Assembly: GCA_002369155.1 (NCBI GenBank)
Contig: DFEM01000145.1
Coordinates: 1-29,509, forward strand
Reading direction: 5' to 3'
Source: Lachnospiraceae bacterium UBA3802
GTDB lineage: Bacteria; Bacillota; Clostridia; Lachnospirales; Lachnospiraceae
Length of the DNA: 29,509 bases
Numbering within the stretch: the stretch's first letter is position 1; each line of letters begins with the position of its first letter. A program made the position numbers and the translations under genes. Under the pieces are notes generated by a model, which had not been told where the DNA came from, did no database searches, and worked only from the letters and a program-made list of their open reading frames with translations. This document shows positions 9,056 through 16,183 of this stretch, in pieces.

Positions 9056-9085
9056 CCGCCGTCTTGTCAAAAGGCGGTTTTTTTA
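9056..9085 (+). terminator. Rho-independent terminator after the hybrid kinase gene
   Basis: CCGCC (9056-9060) pairs with GGCGG (9073-9077), and further CTT/AAA pairs are possible inside. Seven T follow. It should end the desulfurase-kinase transcript. Unusually, its loop carries the -35 box of the next promoter. Confidence 0.75.
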
Positions 9086-9092
9086 GTATAAT
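9064..9092 (+). promoter_or_regulatory. Promoter of the LytTR regulator and thiI
   Basis: TTGTCA (9064-9069), exactly 17 bases, then a perfect TATAAT (9087-9092). The start codon lies 35 bases downstream. The -35 box is inside the loop of the preceding terminator and the spacer covers its 3' arm and T-run. Confidence 0.75.
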
Positions 9093-9126
9093 TTGAGGAG
9101 TGTAAAGGCACTATAAAGGGGGATGT

Positions 9127-9837
9127 ATGTTTAAAATTGCGATATGTGACGACGAAATGACGTCGCTTATGATCAACAAGGCGCTCACCGAACAGATTTT
9201 GGAGGATGCGCACATCGATTACCAGATTACAACTTATGAAGATATGGCATCGATGATTAAAGGCGTTCTGGATGAAAGTGCGGATTTTGATTTATTGCTT
9301 TCGGACATTCTCGCAGTTGGCATGAACGGAATTGAAGCAGCTGAAGAAATAAGAAGACTCGGCGATAAATTACCGATTGTTTTTATTTCTTCAACGGCGG
9401 AGTATGCACTCGACGGGTACAGAGTAAACGCTCTCAGGTATCTTCAAAAACCCGTCCAGATGGATAAGCTTAAGGAAGCGATTCTCGAAGCATATGCCAG
9501 CATGGGAACAAAGAAAAAAGAGTATCTTTCATTCCAGGTAGCAGACAGATTTTACAAGGTCAATCTTGATGACATCATTTATCTTGAGAGTATGGGAAGA
9601 GATACGCATGTAGTTACAAAGACAGAGACTATATGTGTTCATGCCAAGTTCTCCGACATGGAGCAGCAGGTGCCTTCAGACAGATTCATCAGATGCCACA
9701 GATCTTATATTATCAATCTCGCGGAAGTGAAGGATATTGCAAGATACAGATTTTTGACCAAGGGCGGAATAGAGATTCCCATCAGTCAGCTTCAGTATGC
9801 CGACGTAAAGAAAGATTTTATAGAATTCGAACAGTAA
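9127..9837 (+). CDS. LytTR-family response regulator
   Basis: The 236-residue protein has a receiver domain (1-120) with acidic pair Asp8/Asp9, phospho-acceptor Asp60 (LLLSDILAVGMNG), Ser89 and Lys108. A C-terminal LytTR DNA-binding domain follows (about 135-236: ISLxx-type strand YKVNLDDIIYLES, then FIRCHRSYIINL). LytTR regulators usually pair with HPK10-type kinases such as AgrC; here the neighbour is a hybrid HPt kinase, an uncommon pairing. The start at 9127 is chosen because GGGGG (9118-9122) lies just upstream and an ATG at 9123 is out of frame. It has its own promoter and precedes thiI by 10 bases. Confidence 0.93.
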   Translation: MFKIAICDDEMTSLMINKALTEQILEDAHIDYQITTYEDMASMIKGVLDESADFDLLLSDILAVGMNGIEAAEEIRRLGDKLPIVFISSTAEYALDGYRVNALRYLQKPVQMDKLKEAILEAYASMGTKKKEYLSFQVADRFYKVNLDDIIYLESMGRDTHVVTKTETICVHAKFSDMEQQVPSDRFIRCHRSYIINLAEVKDIARYRFLTKGGIEIPISQLQYADVKKDFIEFEQ

Positions 9838-9847
9838 GGAACCGGCC

Positions 9848-11026
9848 ATGACGGACACATATTTGATTAAATACGGCGAGATTTTCCTCAAAGGAAAAAA
9901 CAGATTTATTTTTGAAGATGCTTTGGTAAACAGAGTTACGGAAGCAGTAGAAAAGGTTGAGGGAAAATTTAAAGTCTACAAAAATCTATCCAGAGTTTAT
10001 GTGGAATGCAAGAGTGATTTTGACGAGGAAGAATTAATTTCGGCATTGAAAAAAGTGTTTGGAATTACGGCAATCTGCCCCGTTCGCGTACTTGAAGACA
10101 AAGGCTTTGATGATTTAAAGGAACAGCTTGTCAAATATGTGAGCGAGTTTCATCCTGAAGCTGATTTCACATTTAAAATGCTTTGCAAGAGAGCAAGAAA
10201 AAATTATCCTCTTAACTCACAGGAAATGAACTGTGCATTGGGTGAAGTGCTTTTGAATTCATATCCCGGACTTAAGGTGGATGTTCATAAACCCGATGTT
10301 TTAATTACCGTTGAAGTAAGAGAAAGAATATACGTATATTCCAAATCCATTCCCGGACCGGGCGGCATGCCTGTGGGAACAGCGGGAAAGGCAATGGTTC
10401 TTTTGTCGGGCGGACTTGATTCGCCGGTAGCCGCATATATGATTTCAAAGCGCGGCGTAAAGATAGATGCGGTTTATTTCCATGCGCCTCCTTATACATC
10501 GGAGAGAGCAAAGGAAAAGGTTGTGGATCTTGCCAAAATCGTATCGGCTTATACAGGACCTATAAGACTTCATGTGATTAATTTTACGGATATACAGATG
10601 GCGATTTATCAAAAATGTCCTCCCGATGAACTTACAATCATCATGAGAAGATACATGATGAGAATCGCAGAGCATCTGGCGTTGGAGAGCGGATGCATGG
10701 GACTTGTTACCGGAGAGAGTATCGGACAGGTTGCAAGTCAGACGATGCAGTCTCTTATGTGTACCAACGAAGTCTGCACGCTTCCTGTTTACAGACCGCT
10801 TATCGCATTTGACAAGCAGGATATAGTCGATATTTCCGAAAAGATAAATACTTACGAGACAAGCGTTCTTCCTTACGAGGATTGTTGCACGATATTTGTT
10901 GCGGAACATCCCGTTACGAAGCCTGTGCCTTCCGTAATTGAAAAGCATGAACACAATCTTGATGACTGCATAGACGAAATGTTTAAAATGGCGATAGAAG
11001 AACGAGAGATAATTGAGATTAAATAA
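9848..11026 (+). CDS. thiI: tRNA 4-thiouridine synthase ThiI (short form)
   Basis: ThiI adenylates U8 of tRNA and inserts sulfur from a desulfurase persulfide. The 392-residue protein has an N-terminal ferredoxin-like domain, a THUMP RNA-binding domain (about 60-165) and a PP-loop ATPase with SGGLDSP (187-193). It lacks the C-terminal rhodanese domain of E. coli ThiI, as is usual in Firmicutes, where sulfur comes directly from the partner NifS-type enzyme. A Cys pair in YEDCCTIF may take part in sulfur transfer. AAGGA precedes the ATG. It is translated right after the LytTR regulator. Confidence 0.95.
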   Translation: MTDTYLIKYGEIFLKGKNRFIFEDALVNRVTEAVEKVEGKFKVYKNLSRVYVECKSDFDEEELISALKKVFGITAICPVRVLEDKGFDDLKEQLVKYVSEFHPEADFTFKMLCKRARKNYPLNSQEMNCALGEVLLNSYPGLKVDVHKPDVLITVEVRERIYVYSKSIPGPGGMPVGTAGKAMVLLSGGLDSPVAAYMISKRGVKIDAVYFHAPPYTSERAKEKVVDLAKIVSAYTGPIRLHVINFTDIQMAIYQKCPPDELTIIMRRYMMRIAEHLALESGCMGLVTGESIGQVASQTMQSLMCTNEVCTLPVYRPLIAFDKQDIVDISEKINTYETSVLPYEDCCTIFVAEHPVTKPVPSVIEKHEHNLDDCIDEMFKMAIEEREIIEIK

Positions 11027-11032
11027 AAAATC

Positions 11033-11064
11033 GGTGCCAGGCACTTATGAGGGTGTCTGGCACC
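11033..11064. repeat. REP-like palindromic element GGTGCCAGGCAC
   Basis: GGTGCCAGGCAC (11033-11044) pairs with GTGTCTGGCACC (11053-11064), a 12-bp stem with one G-U pair and an 8-base loop. A partial third copy (GGCACC) follows at 11074-11079. No real T-run follows. It may end or stabilise the thiI mRNA, but the motif has the look of a dispersed palindromic repeat. I recall similar GGTGCCAGGCACC units in Firmicute genomes; this needs a genome scan. Confidence 0.55.
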
Positions 11065-11090
11065 TTTGTAAATGGCACCGCGTGTTTGGA

Positions 11091-11125
11091 AAATAAAAAA
11101 GCAACACAGTAAACTGCATTGCTTT
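11091..11125 (-). terminator. Terminator of the HPr-like gene
   Basis: On the reverse strand, AAAGCAATGCAGT (11125 to 11113) pairs with ACTGTGTTGCTTT (11110 to 11098) through a 2-base gap, with two G-U pairs. A run of T with one A follows (11091-11100). It is placed 24 bases after the HPr-like stop codon. Confidence 0.8.
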
Positions 11126-11148
11126 AAACTCAACGCTTATTCGTTTGA

Positions 11149-11379
11149 TTAAACGATGTAAGGAGCAAGTACCTTTAATACTTCTTCGCAATCGTTCTCA
11201 GCGTGAATGTTAAGCTCGATGTTCTTGGATAAGTCAAGTGAGAAAATACCCATGATTGACTTTGCATCGATAACATATCTTCCTGATACCAAATCGAAAT
11301 CATAATCAAATTTAGTAATATCATTAACGAATGCTTTTACCTTATCAATTGAGTTTAAAGAAATTGTAACTGTCTTCAT
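11149..11379 (-). CDS. HPr-like protein lacking the phosphorylatable histidine
   Basis: The 76-residue protein has the HPr fold pattern. The segment RYVIDAKSIMGIFSLDLSKN (34-53) aligns with the HPr region around regulatory Ser46, here Ser41, and the C terminus follows the family. The N-terminal active-site block (GIHARPA in normal HPr) is replaced by LNSIDKVKAFV with no histidine, so it cannot accept phosphate from enzyme I. In the family Ser46 is the HPr kinase target that makes HPr a co-repressor with CcpA, as in Crh. A regulatory, non-transport role is therefore inferred. It has a strong AGGAGG site, its own promoter and its own terminator. Confidence 0.85.
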   Translation of the reverse strand: MKTVTISLNSIDKVKAFVNDITKFDYDFDLVSGRYVIDAKSIMGIFSLDLSKNIELNIHAENDCEEVLKVLAPYIV

Positions 11380-11413
11380 GTAGAATAACCTCCTTTTAAA
11401 CTGTTTTTACCAT

Positions 11414-11429
11414 GTGATTTTCCAATCAC
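11414..11429. promoter_or_regulatory. Operator-like dyad at the HPr-like promoter
   Basis: GTGATT TTCC AATCAC is a perfect 6-bp dyad with a 4-base centre. On the reverse strand it starts 7 bases after the -10 box, so it covers the expected transcription start. This is a typical position for a repressor site. The regulator is unknown. Confidence 0.4.
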
Positions 11430-11435
11430 GAACTT

Positions 11436-11464
11436 ATAATATTGTATAAGTGCAAAAAAGTCAA
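11436..11464 (-). promoter_or_regulatory. Promoter of the HPr-like gene
   Basis: On the reverse strand: TTGACT (11459-11464), 17 bases, TATTAT (11436-11441). A TATAAT also occurs on the forward strand at 11435-11440, so a divergent promoter for mtaB may overlap, but no good forward -35 box is seen. Confidence 0.65.
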
Positions 11465-11496
11465 TCAAAAAAGTGCCGAAAATAACGGAGCGATAA

Positions 11497-12936
11497 ATGA
11501 GAACTATAGCATTTCATAACCTTGGTTGCAAGGTAAATTCATACGAAACTGAAGCAATGGCACAAAAATGTATTGAAAAAGGTTACCAAATTGTCGACTT
11601 TGAACAAAAAGCCGACATTTACGTGGTAAATACATGTTCCGTAACGAATATTGCAGACAGAAAAAGCCGTCAGATGCTTCATAAAGCCAAAAAACAAAAC
11701 CCCGATTCCGTAGTTGTCGCCGTAGGATGTTTTGTACAGGCAAATCCCGAAGAAGTTGCCAAAGACGAGGCAATTGACTTAATCGTGGGAAACAACAAAA
11801 AGAAAGATTTGTTTGAAATTGTCGAAGAATTTTTAAGACAAAAACACAATGAAGAAAAGAAAAACAAAAAAGAATCATTCAAAGAAGAATCGTTAAGCAA
11901 AGACTTGCAGGGAAAAACAATAACGGATGTTCATCATTGCGACTATGAAGAATTAAAAATAAGCAAGAGTGAAGAACACTCAAGAGTATTCGTAAAAATT
12001 CAGGACGGATGCGACAGATACTGCACATATTGCATAATCCCTTATGTCAGAGGAAATTTAAGATCGAGAAAATCCGAGGATGTTGTTGAAGAGATAAAGA
12101 AAATTGCTGCCAACGGCTACAGGGAAGTGGTTATTACCGGCATACATCTCTCGTCATACGGAAGGGATTTTATTCAGAGAGTGCAGAACCAAAACGCAGA
12201 AAAGAAAGGCAATCGATTCGAATATTCAGAGAATTCGAATTATCTTTTGGATCTTTTAAAAGCAGTCAGCGCCATAGACGGAATAGAGCGAATCAGAATC
12301 GGTTCATTTGAACCAATGATTTTAACGGAAGATTTTGTTGAAAAATTAAGCCGAATCCCCAAACTTTGCCCGCATTTTCACATATCTCTTCAGTCGGGTT
12401 GCGATTCGGTGCTTAAGCGTATGAACAGGCACTATGATACTGAGAAGTTTTTCGAAAAAACAGTGCTTTTGAGAAAGTATTTTCCGGGTTGTGCATTGAC
12501 TACGGATGTGATAGTCGGCTTCCCCGGCGAGACGGAAGAAGAATTTGAAACAACGTATAAGTACCTGACAGGGATTAAATTCTTCGAAACCCATATTTTC
12601 CCGTATTCGAGAAGAAAAGGCACCATGGCCGACAAAATGAGCGGGCAGCTTGCCATGAATGAGAAAAAAGAGAGGGTAAGCAAACTCCTTGAACTTGATG
12701 CCAAACTCTCACGCGAATACAGAGAAAGCAAACTCGGCGATATTGACAATATCATTGTCGAAGAAATCAAAACCATTAACGGTCAAAATTACTACGTCGG
12801 TCACACACCTGAGTATGTAATGGTTGCGCTTAAGGAAGACGAATCCCTAAGCCGCCTTATCGGCAGTACCGTCAAAGTGACATTAAAAGAAATGCTCAAT
12901 GATGAGGTGGTGCTTGGAACACCGGATCAGGTATAA
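11497..12936 (+). CDS. mtaB: tRNA t6A37 methylthiotransferase MtaB
   Basis: This radical-SAM enzyme converts t6A37 of tRNA into ms2t6A. The N-terminal UPF0004 domain holds the auxiliary 4Fe-4S cysteines Cys11, Cys47 and Cys78. The radical-SAM cluster cysteines are Cys172, Cys176 and Cys179 (CDRYCTYC). A C-terminal TRAM-like domain ends the 479-residue chain. It is longer than the usual 430-450 residues because of two charged inserts, a Lys/Glu-rich stretch at about 116-145 and a polar one at about 225-248. The first tryptic motif (FHNLGCKVNSYE) separates it from MiaB. CGGAG lies before the ATG. cdd follows 17 bases later. Confidence 0.94.
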   Translation: MRTIAFHNLGCKVNSYETEAMAQKCIEKGYQIVDFEQKADIYVVNTCSVTNIADRKSRQMLHKAKKQNPDSVVVAVGCFVQANPEEVAKDEAIDLIVGNNKKKDLFEIVEEFLRQKHNEEKKNKKESFKEESLSKDLQGKTITDVHHCDYEELKISKSEEHSRVFVKIQDGCDRYCTYCIIPYVRGNLRSRKSEDVVEEIKKIAANGYREVVITGIHLSSYGRDFIQRVQNQNAEKKGNRFEYSENSNYLLDLLKAVSAIDGIERIRIGSFEPMILTEDFVEKLSRIPKLCPHFHISLQSGCDSVLKRMNRHYDTEKFFEKTVLLRKYFPGCALTTDVIVGFPGETEEEFETTYKYLTGIKFFETHIFPYSRRKGTMADKMSGQLAMNEKKERVSKLLELDAKLSREYRESKLGDIDNIIVEEIKTINGQNYYVGHTPEYVMVALKEDESLSRLIGSTVKVTLKEMLNDEVVLGTPDQV

Positions 12937-12953
12937 AACAGAGGGGCAAACAG

Positions 12954-13376
12954 ATGAAAAAAGAACTTAAAAATCTCATGATAATTGCGATGGAAGCAAG
13001 GAAATATTCATACTGTCCGTATTCGAATTATTCGGTCGGAGCGGCACTTCTTTGCAAGGACGGAAGAGTGATTATGGGAAGCAATATCGAAAATGCTTCG
13101 TACGGCGCGACAAACTGTGCCGAAAGAACGGCTTTTTTCAAGGCTGTGTCGGAAGGCGAGAAGGATTTTGTCGCTATTGCGATTTCCGGCGGATTCAAGG
13201 ATATGGAATCGGATTCTTTTGCCTATCCCTGCGGTGTCTGCAGACAGGTCATGAGGGAGTTTTGCGACGAAGAGAAGTTTAAAATCCTCGTGGTCAAGAA
13301 CGAAAAAGAGTATGAAGAGTATCTTTTAAAAGATCTGCTTCCGAAGAGCTTCGGACCGAATAATTTATCCGGGTGA
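12954..13376 (+). CDS. cdd: Cytidine deaminase
   Basis: The 140-residue enzyme deaminates cytidine and deoxycytidine to uridine forms in pyrimidine salvage. The zinc site is complete: Cys55-Ala-Glu57 (TNCAERTA) and Cys93/Cys96 (PCGVC). The substrate block YSNYSVGAAL is at residues 23-32. This is the homotetrameric, three-cysteine class. AGAGGGG precedes the ATG. It is probably co-transcribed with mtaB; no terminator is obvious behind it. Confidence 0.94.
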   Translation: MKKELKNLMIIAMEARKYSYCPYSNYSVGAALLCKDGRVIMGSNIENASYGATNCAERTAFFKAVSEGEKDFVAIAISGGFKDMESDSFAYPCGVCRQVMREFCDEEKFKILVVKNEKEYEEYLLKDLLPKSFGPNNLSG

Positions 13377-13428
13377 TGAGAGGTAAATTGACAAAATCTT
13401 TAAAAAAGATAATAAAAGCGTGCATTAC

Positions 13429-13457
13429 TTCAAAAATCGGTAAAAATATGATATACT
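13429..13457 (+). promoter_or_regulatory. Promoter of the ireB operon
   Basis: TTCAAA (13429-13434), 17 bases, then TATACT (13452-13457) preceded by the extended TGN element (TGA at 13449-13451). An additional TTGACA occurs at 13388-13393 but has only a poor -10 (TAATAA). The operon starts 66 bases downstream of the chosen -10. Confidence 0.55.
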
Positions 13458-13523
13458 AAAGAGTCAGAAATTTGCTGTATGGAAAGATTAAAAACATAAA
13501 TGTATTTTACTGGAGGGTAAAAC

Positions 13524-13802
13524 ATGGCTGTATCTACAGAAACTCAATATTTTAACGTAGGATGGGACGAGAGAGATTCCGTTAACAATATCATCAAAGA
13601 AGTTTATACGGCTCTCAAGGAAAAAGGTTACAATCCCGTAAATCAGATAGTCGGATACATTATGTCCGGCGATCCCACATATATCACAAGTTATAAGGGC
13701 GCAAGAAGTCTTATCATGAAGGTTGAACGCGACGAACTCGTGGAAGAAATGCTTCTTGAGTACATATTCTCGAATGCATGGGACGAGGAGACCGATGAAT
13801 AA
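13524..13802 (+). CDS. ireB: IreB family regulatory phosphoprotein (UPF0297)
   Basis: The 92-residue protein matches the IreB/YrzL family ([19 protein letters not shown] start, [16 protein letters not shown] core). In Enterococcus, IreB is a substrate of the Ser/Thr kinase IreK and negatively affects cephalosporin resistance, a link to envelope stress. The consensus ribosome binding site GGAGGG is 6 bases before the ATG. The stop overlaps the ruvX start by 8 bases. The ireB-ruvX-DUF1292 order is conserved throughout Firmicutes. Confidence 0.94.
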   Translation: MAVSTETQYFNVGWDERDSVNNIIKEVYTALKEKGYNPVNQIVGYIMSGDPTYITSYKGARSLIMKVERDELVEEMLLEYIFSNAWDEETDE

Positions 13803-14220
13803 CGAAAGACTGATGGGACTTGATTTCGGCTCGAAGACCGTCGGAGTGGCGCTTTCGGATCCTACCGGACTTATTGCTTCACCGCTTGAAATTATTGAGC
13901 GTGACAGGGAAGACAAGCTTCGAAAGACTTATGCCAGAATCGAGGAATTGATAGCCGAATACAAGGTTACAAAAATTGTGCTCGGGCTTCCGCTCAACAT
14001 GGATTCGAGCGAGGGAGAGAGAGTCAGAAAAACCGAAGAATTCAAGGAAGCGCTTGAGAGAAGAACAGGCCTTGAAGTAATCTTTTGGGACGAGAGACTG
14101 ACGACCGTCGAAGCACATGACATTATGAGTGAAGTCGGCGTAAAAGGAATTGACAGAAAAAAGTATGTCGATAAAATTGCCGCAGCGATAATTTTGCAAA
14201 ATTACATGGACAGCCTGTAA
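13795..14220 (+). CDS. ruvX: Putative Holliday junction resolvase RuvX (YqgF family)
   Basis: The 141-residue RNase H-fold protein has the family's first catalytic Asp in [17 protein letters not shown] (Asp10), the [11 protein letters not shown] strand and the WDERLTT motif, and a C-terminal Asp region ([11 protein letters not shown]). In E. coli YqgF acts in 16S rRNA maturation; a resolvase role has also been proposed. The ATG at 13795 is preceded by GAGGAG and overlaps ireB by 8 bases, suggesting translational coupling. The open frame extends further upstream inside ireB, but that part is not genuine. Confidence 0.93.
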   Translation: MNNERLMGLDFGSKTVGVALSDPTGLIASPLEIIERDREDKLRKTYARIEELIAEYKVTKIVLGLPLNMDSSEGERVRKTEEFKEALERRTGLEVIFWDERLTTVEAHDIMSEVGVKGIDRKKYVDKIAAAIILQNYMDSL

Positions 14221-14241
14221 GATTTTGGGGGTTTACACAGA

Positions 14242-14496
14242 ATGGAAAAAATAGTATTCAAAGCAGATAAAGAGAATCCCGTTGAGTTTTTTATTTTGGA
14301 ACAGACAACGGTTTCCGGCGTAAATTATATTCTTGTGACAGACAAAGAAGAAGGCGACAGCGAAGCATTGATTCTTAAAGATGTTTCAAAGAGCGAGGAT
14401 GAGGAAGCGCTTTACGAGATCGTTTCCGATGAGACGGAATTAAATGCTCTTGCCGATATTTTTGAAAGCCTTATGGATGATATTTCTTTTGAATAA
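14242..14496 (+). CDS. DUF1292 domain protein (YrzB-like)
   Basis: The 84-residue acidic protein matches the DUF1292/UPF0473 family, with FFILEQTTVSGVNYILV near the start and an acidic, helical C terminus. The function is unknown. Its place directly after ruvX is conserved across Firmicutes. GGGGG lies 10 bases before the ATG. It is co-transcribed with ireB and ruvX. Confidence 0.88.
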   Translation: MEKIVFKADKENPVEFFILEQTTVSGVNYILVTDKEEGDSEALILKDVSKSEDEEALYEIVSDETELNALADIFESLMDDISFE

Positions 14497-14519
14497 ACAT
14501 AAGTTTTAAGGAGACAGTT

Positions 14520-16181
14520 TTGAATAAGAATGAAAAAAGCGTTCGCATTATTCCTCTCGGAGGATTGGAGCGAATCGGCGTTAATATAACCGCCATCGAG
14601 TACGACGATGAAATCATCGTTATCGACTGCGGTCTCGGGTTTCCGGAAGACGATATGTTCGGAATAGATCTGGTAATTCCGGATGTTACATATCTCGAGG
14701 AACATAAAGACAAAGTCCGTGCATTCATGATTACACACGGACATGAGGATCATATAGGAGCACTTCCCTATATTCTTAAAAAAATAAATGTTCCGGTTTT
14801 TGCCACCACGCTTACACAGGGACTCATTGAAAACAAATTAAAAGAGCATGAACTTCTCGATGTAGTCGAAAGACATACGGTGCAGTTCGGAGATGTCGTT
14901 AAAATCGGACCTTTTCGTGTCGAATTTATCAAGACAAATCACAGCATAGTGGATGCTGCGGCTCTTGCCATTCATACACCTGCGGGAGTCATCATTCACA
15001 CCGGAGATTTTAAGGTTGATTACACGCCCGTATACGGAGACCGCATTGATCTTGAGAGATTCGCGGAGCTTGGAAGCAGAGGCGTACTGGCACTTATGTG
15101 CGATTCGACAAATGCCGAGAGAGAAGGATTTACGCCTTCGGAAAAAACAGTCGGCAGAACGTTCGATATCATTTTCAGCGAGCACACGGATTCAAGAATC
15201 ATTGTTGCCACATTTGCATCGAATGTTGACAGAGTGCAGCAGATTCTCAATTCAGCACAGCGTTTCAACCGTAAAGTGGTAGTCGAGGGAAGAAGTATGG
15301 TTAACATCATCGATGTTGCCAGAAAGATGGAGAGAATCACCATTCCCGAAGATACTTTAATTGACATAGAAAACATTAAAGATTATCCGCCCGAACAGAC
15401 CGTACTTATCACAACGGGAAGTCAGGGAGAAAGTATGGCGGCTTTAAGCCGTATGGCCATCGGTACACACAAGAAGGTTAAGATTTCTCCAAAAGATGTG
15501 GTTATCTTTTCATCACATCCGATACCCGGCAATGAAAAAGCGGTTACCAAAGTCATTAACGATCTTTTACGACTCGGTGCGGATGTAATCTTTGAAGATA
15601 CACATGTTTCGGGACATGCGTGCAGAGAAGAGATTAAACTAATTTACTCTCTCACAAAGCCCAAATATTCGATTCCCGTGCATGGCGAATACAAGCATCT
15701 TAAAGCGCATGCAAAGCTTGCAAAGGAACTCGGAATGGATCCCGAAAATATTTTCATTCTCTCTTCCGGAAATGTGCTTCAGCTTGATGACGAAAAAGCA
15801 GAGATTATCGGAAATGTTGATGCCGGTGCGGTATTTGTGGACGGACTCGGCGTCGGAGACGTCGGAAATGTGGTTCTTCGCGACAGACAAAAACTTGCCG
15901 AAGACGGAATCGTGGTTGTGGTTCTTGCACTCGATTCCTATACGGGAGAAATGTTTGCCGGACCGGAAATAGTAACGAGAGGATTTGTATACGAAAAAGA
16001 ATCCGAGGAACTTTTGGGCAACGCCATGGCTCAGTTAAAAGATTATCTTTTGGCAAAGAACTCAAAGGACATTACGGATATTCATCGCTGCAAAAACATA
16101 ATCAGAGATTATTTGAGTGATTATTTCTGGAAAAACACCAAACGTAAACCCATGATTCTTCCAATCATAACAGAGGTATAA
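14520..16181 (+). CDS. rnj: Ribonuclease J
   Basis: The 553-residue metallo-beta-lactamase/beta-CASP nuclease degrades and matures RNA through 5'-3' exonuclease and endonuclease activity. The zinc motif HGHEDHIG is at residues 73-80 (His73, His75, Asp77, His78). The beta-CASP part follows, and the C-terminal domain starts after about 450. The length equals the usual 555. The start is a TTG at 14520: AAGGAG lies six bases before it and no ATG is near. I cannot say whether it is closer to RNase J1 or J2. It lies 3 bases upstream of ylbF. Confidence 0.95.
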   Translation: MNKNEKSVRIIPLGGLERIGVNITAIEYDDEIIVIDCGLGFPEDDMFGIDLVIPDVTYLEEHKDKVRAFMITHGHEDHIGALPYILKKINVPVFATTLTQGLIENKLKEHELLDVVERHTVQFGDVVKIGPFRVEFIKTNHSIVDAAALAIHTPAGVIIHTGDFKVDYTPVYGDRIDLERFAELGSRGVLALMCDSTNAEREGFTPSEKTVGRTFDIIFSEHTDSRIIVATFASNVDRVQQILNSAQRFNRKVVVEGRSMVNIIDVARKMERITIPEDTLIDIENIKDYPPEQTVLITTGSQGESMAALSRMAIGTHKKVKISPKDVVIFSSHPIPGNEKAVTKVINDLLRLGADVIFEDTHVSGHACREEIKLIYSLTKPKYSIPVHGEYKHLKAHAKLAKELGMDPENIFILSSGNVLQLDDEKAEIIGNVDAGAVFVDGLGVGDVGNVVLRDRQKLAEDGIVVVVLALDSYTGEMFAGPEIVTRGFVYEKESEELLGNAMAQLKDYLLAKNSKDITDIHRCKNIIRDYLSDYFWKNTKRKPMILPIITEV

Positions 16182-16183
16182 AA

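Noticed and set aside
9676..11133. Reverse-strand ORFs opposite the LytTR regulator and thiI
   Set aside because: Their translations show no family features and they lie opposite well-identified genes; they are shadow frames.
13388..13415. TTGACA at 13388 as the main ireB promoter
   Set aside because: The -35 is perfect but the best -10 at 16 bases is TAATAA; the downstream extended TATACT is closer to the gene and better.
13723..13794. An upstream extension of RuvX to the ATG at 13723
   Set aside because: It would lie inside ireB, and the residues added do not match the RuvX family; the ATG at 13795 has a GAGGAG site.
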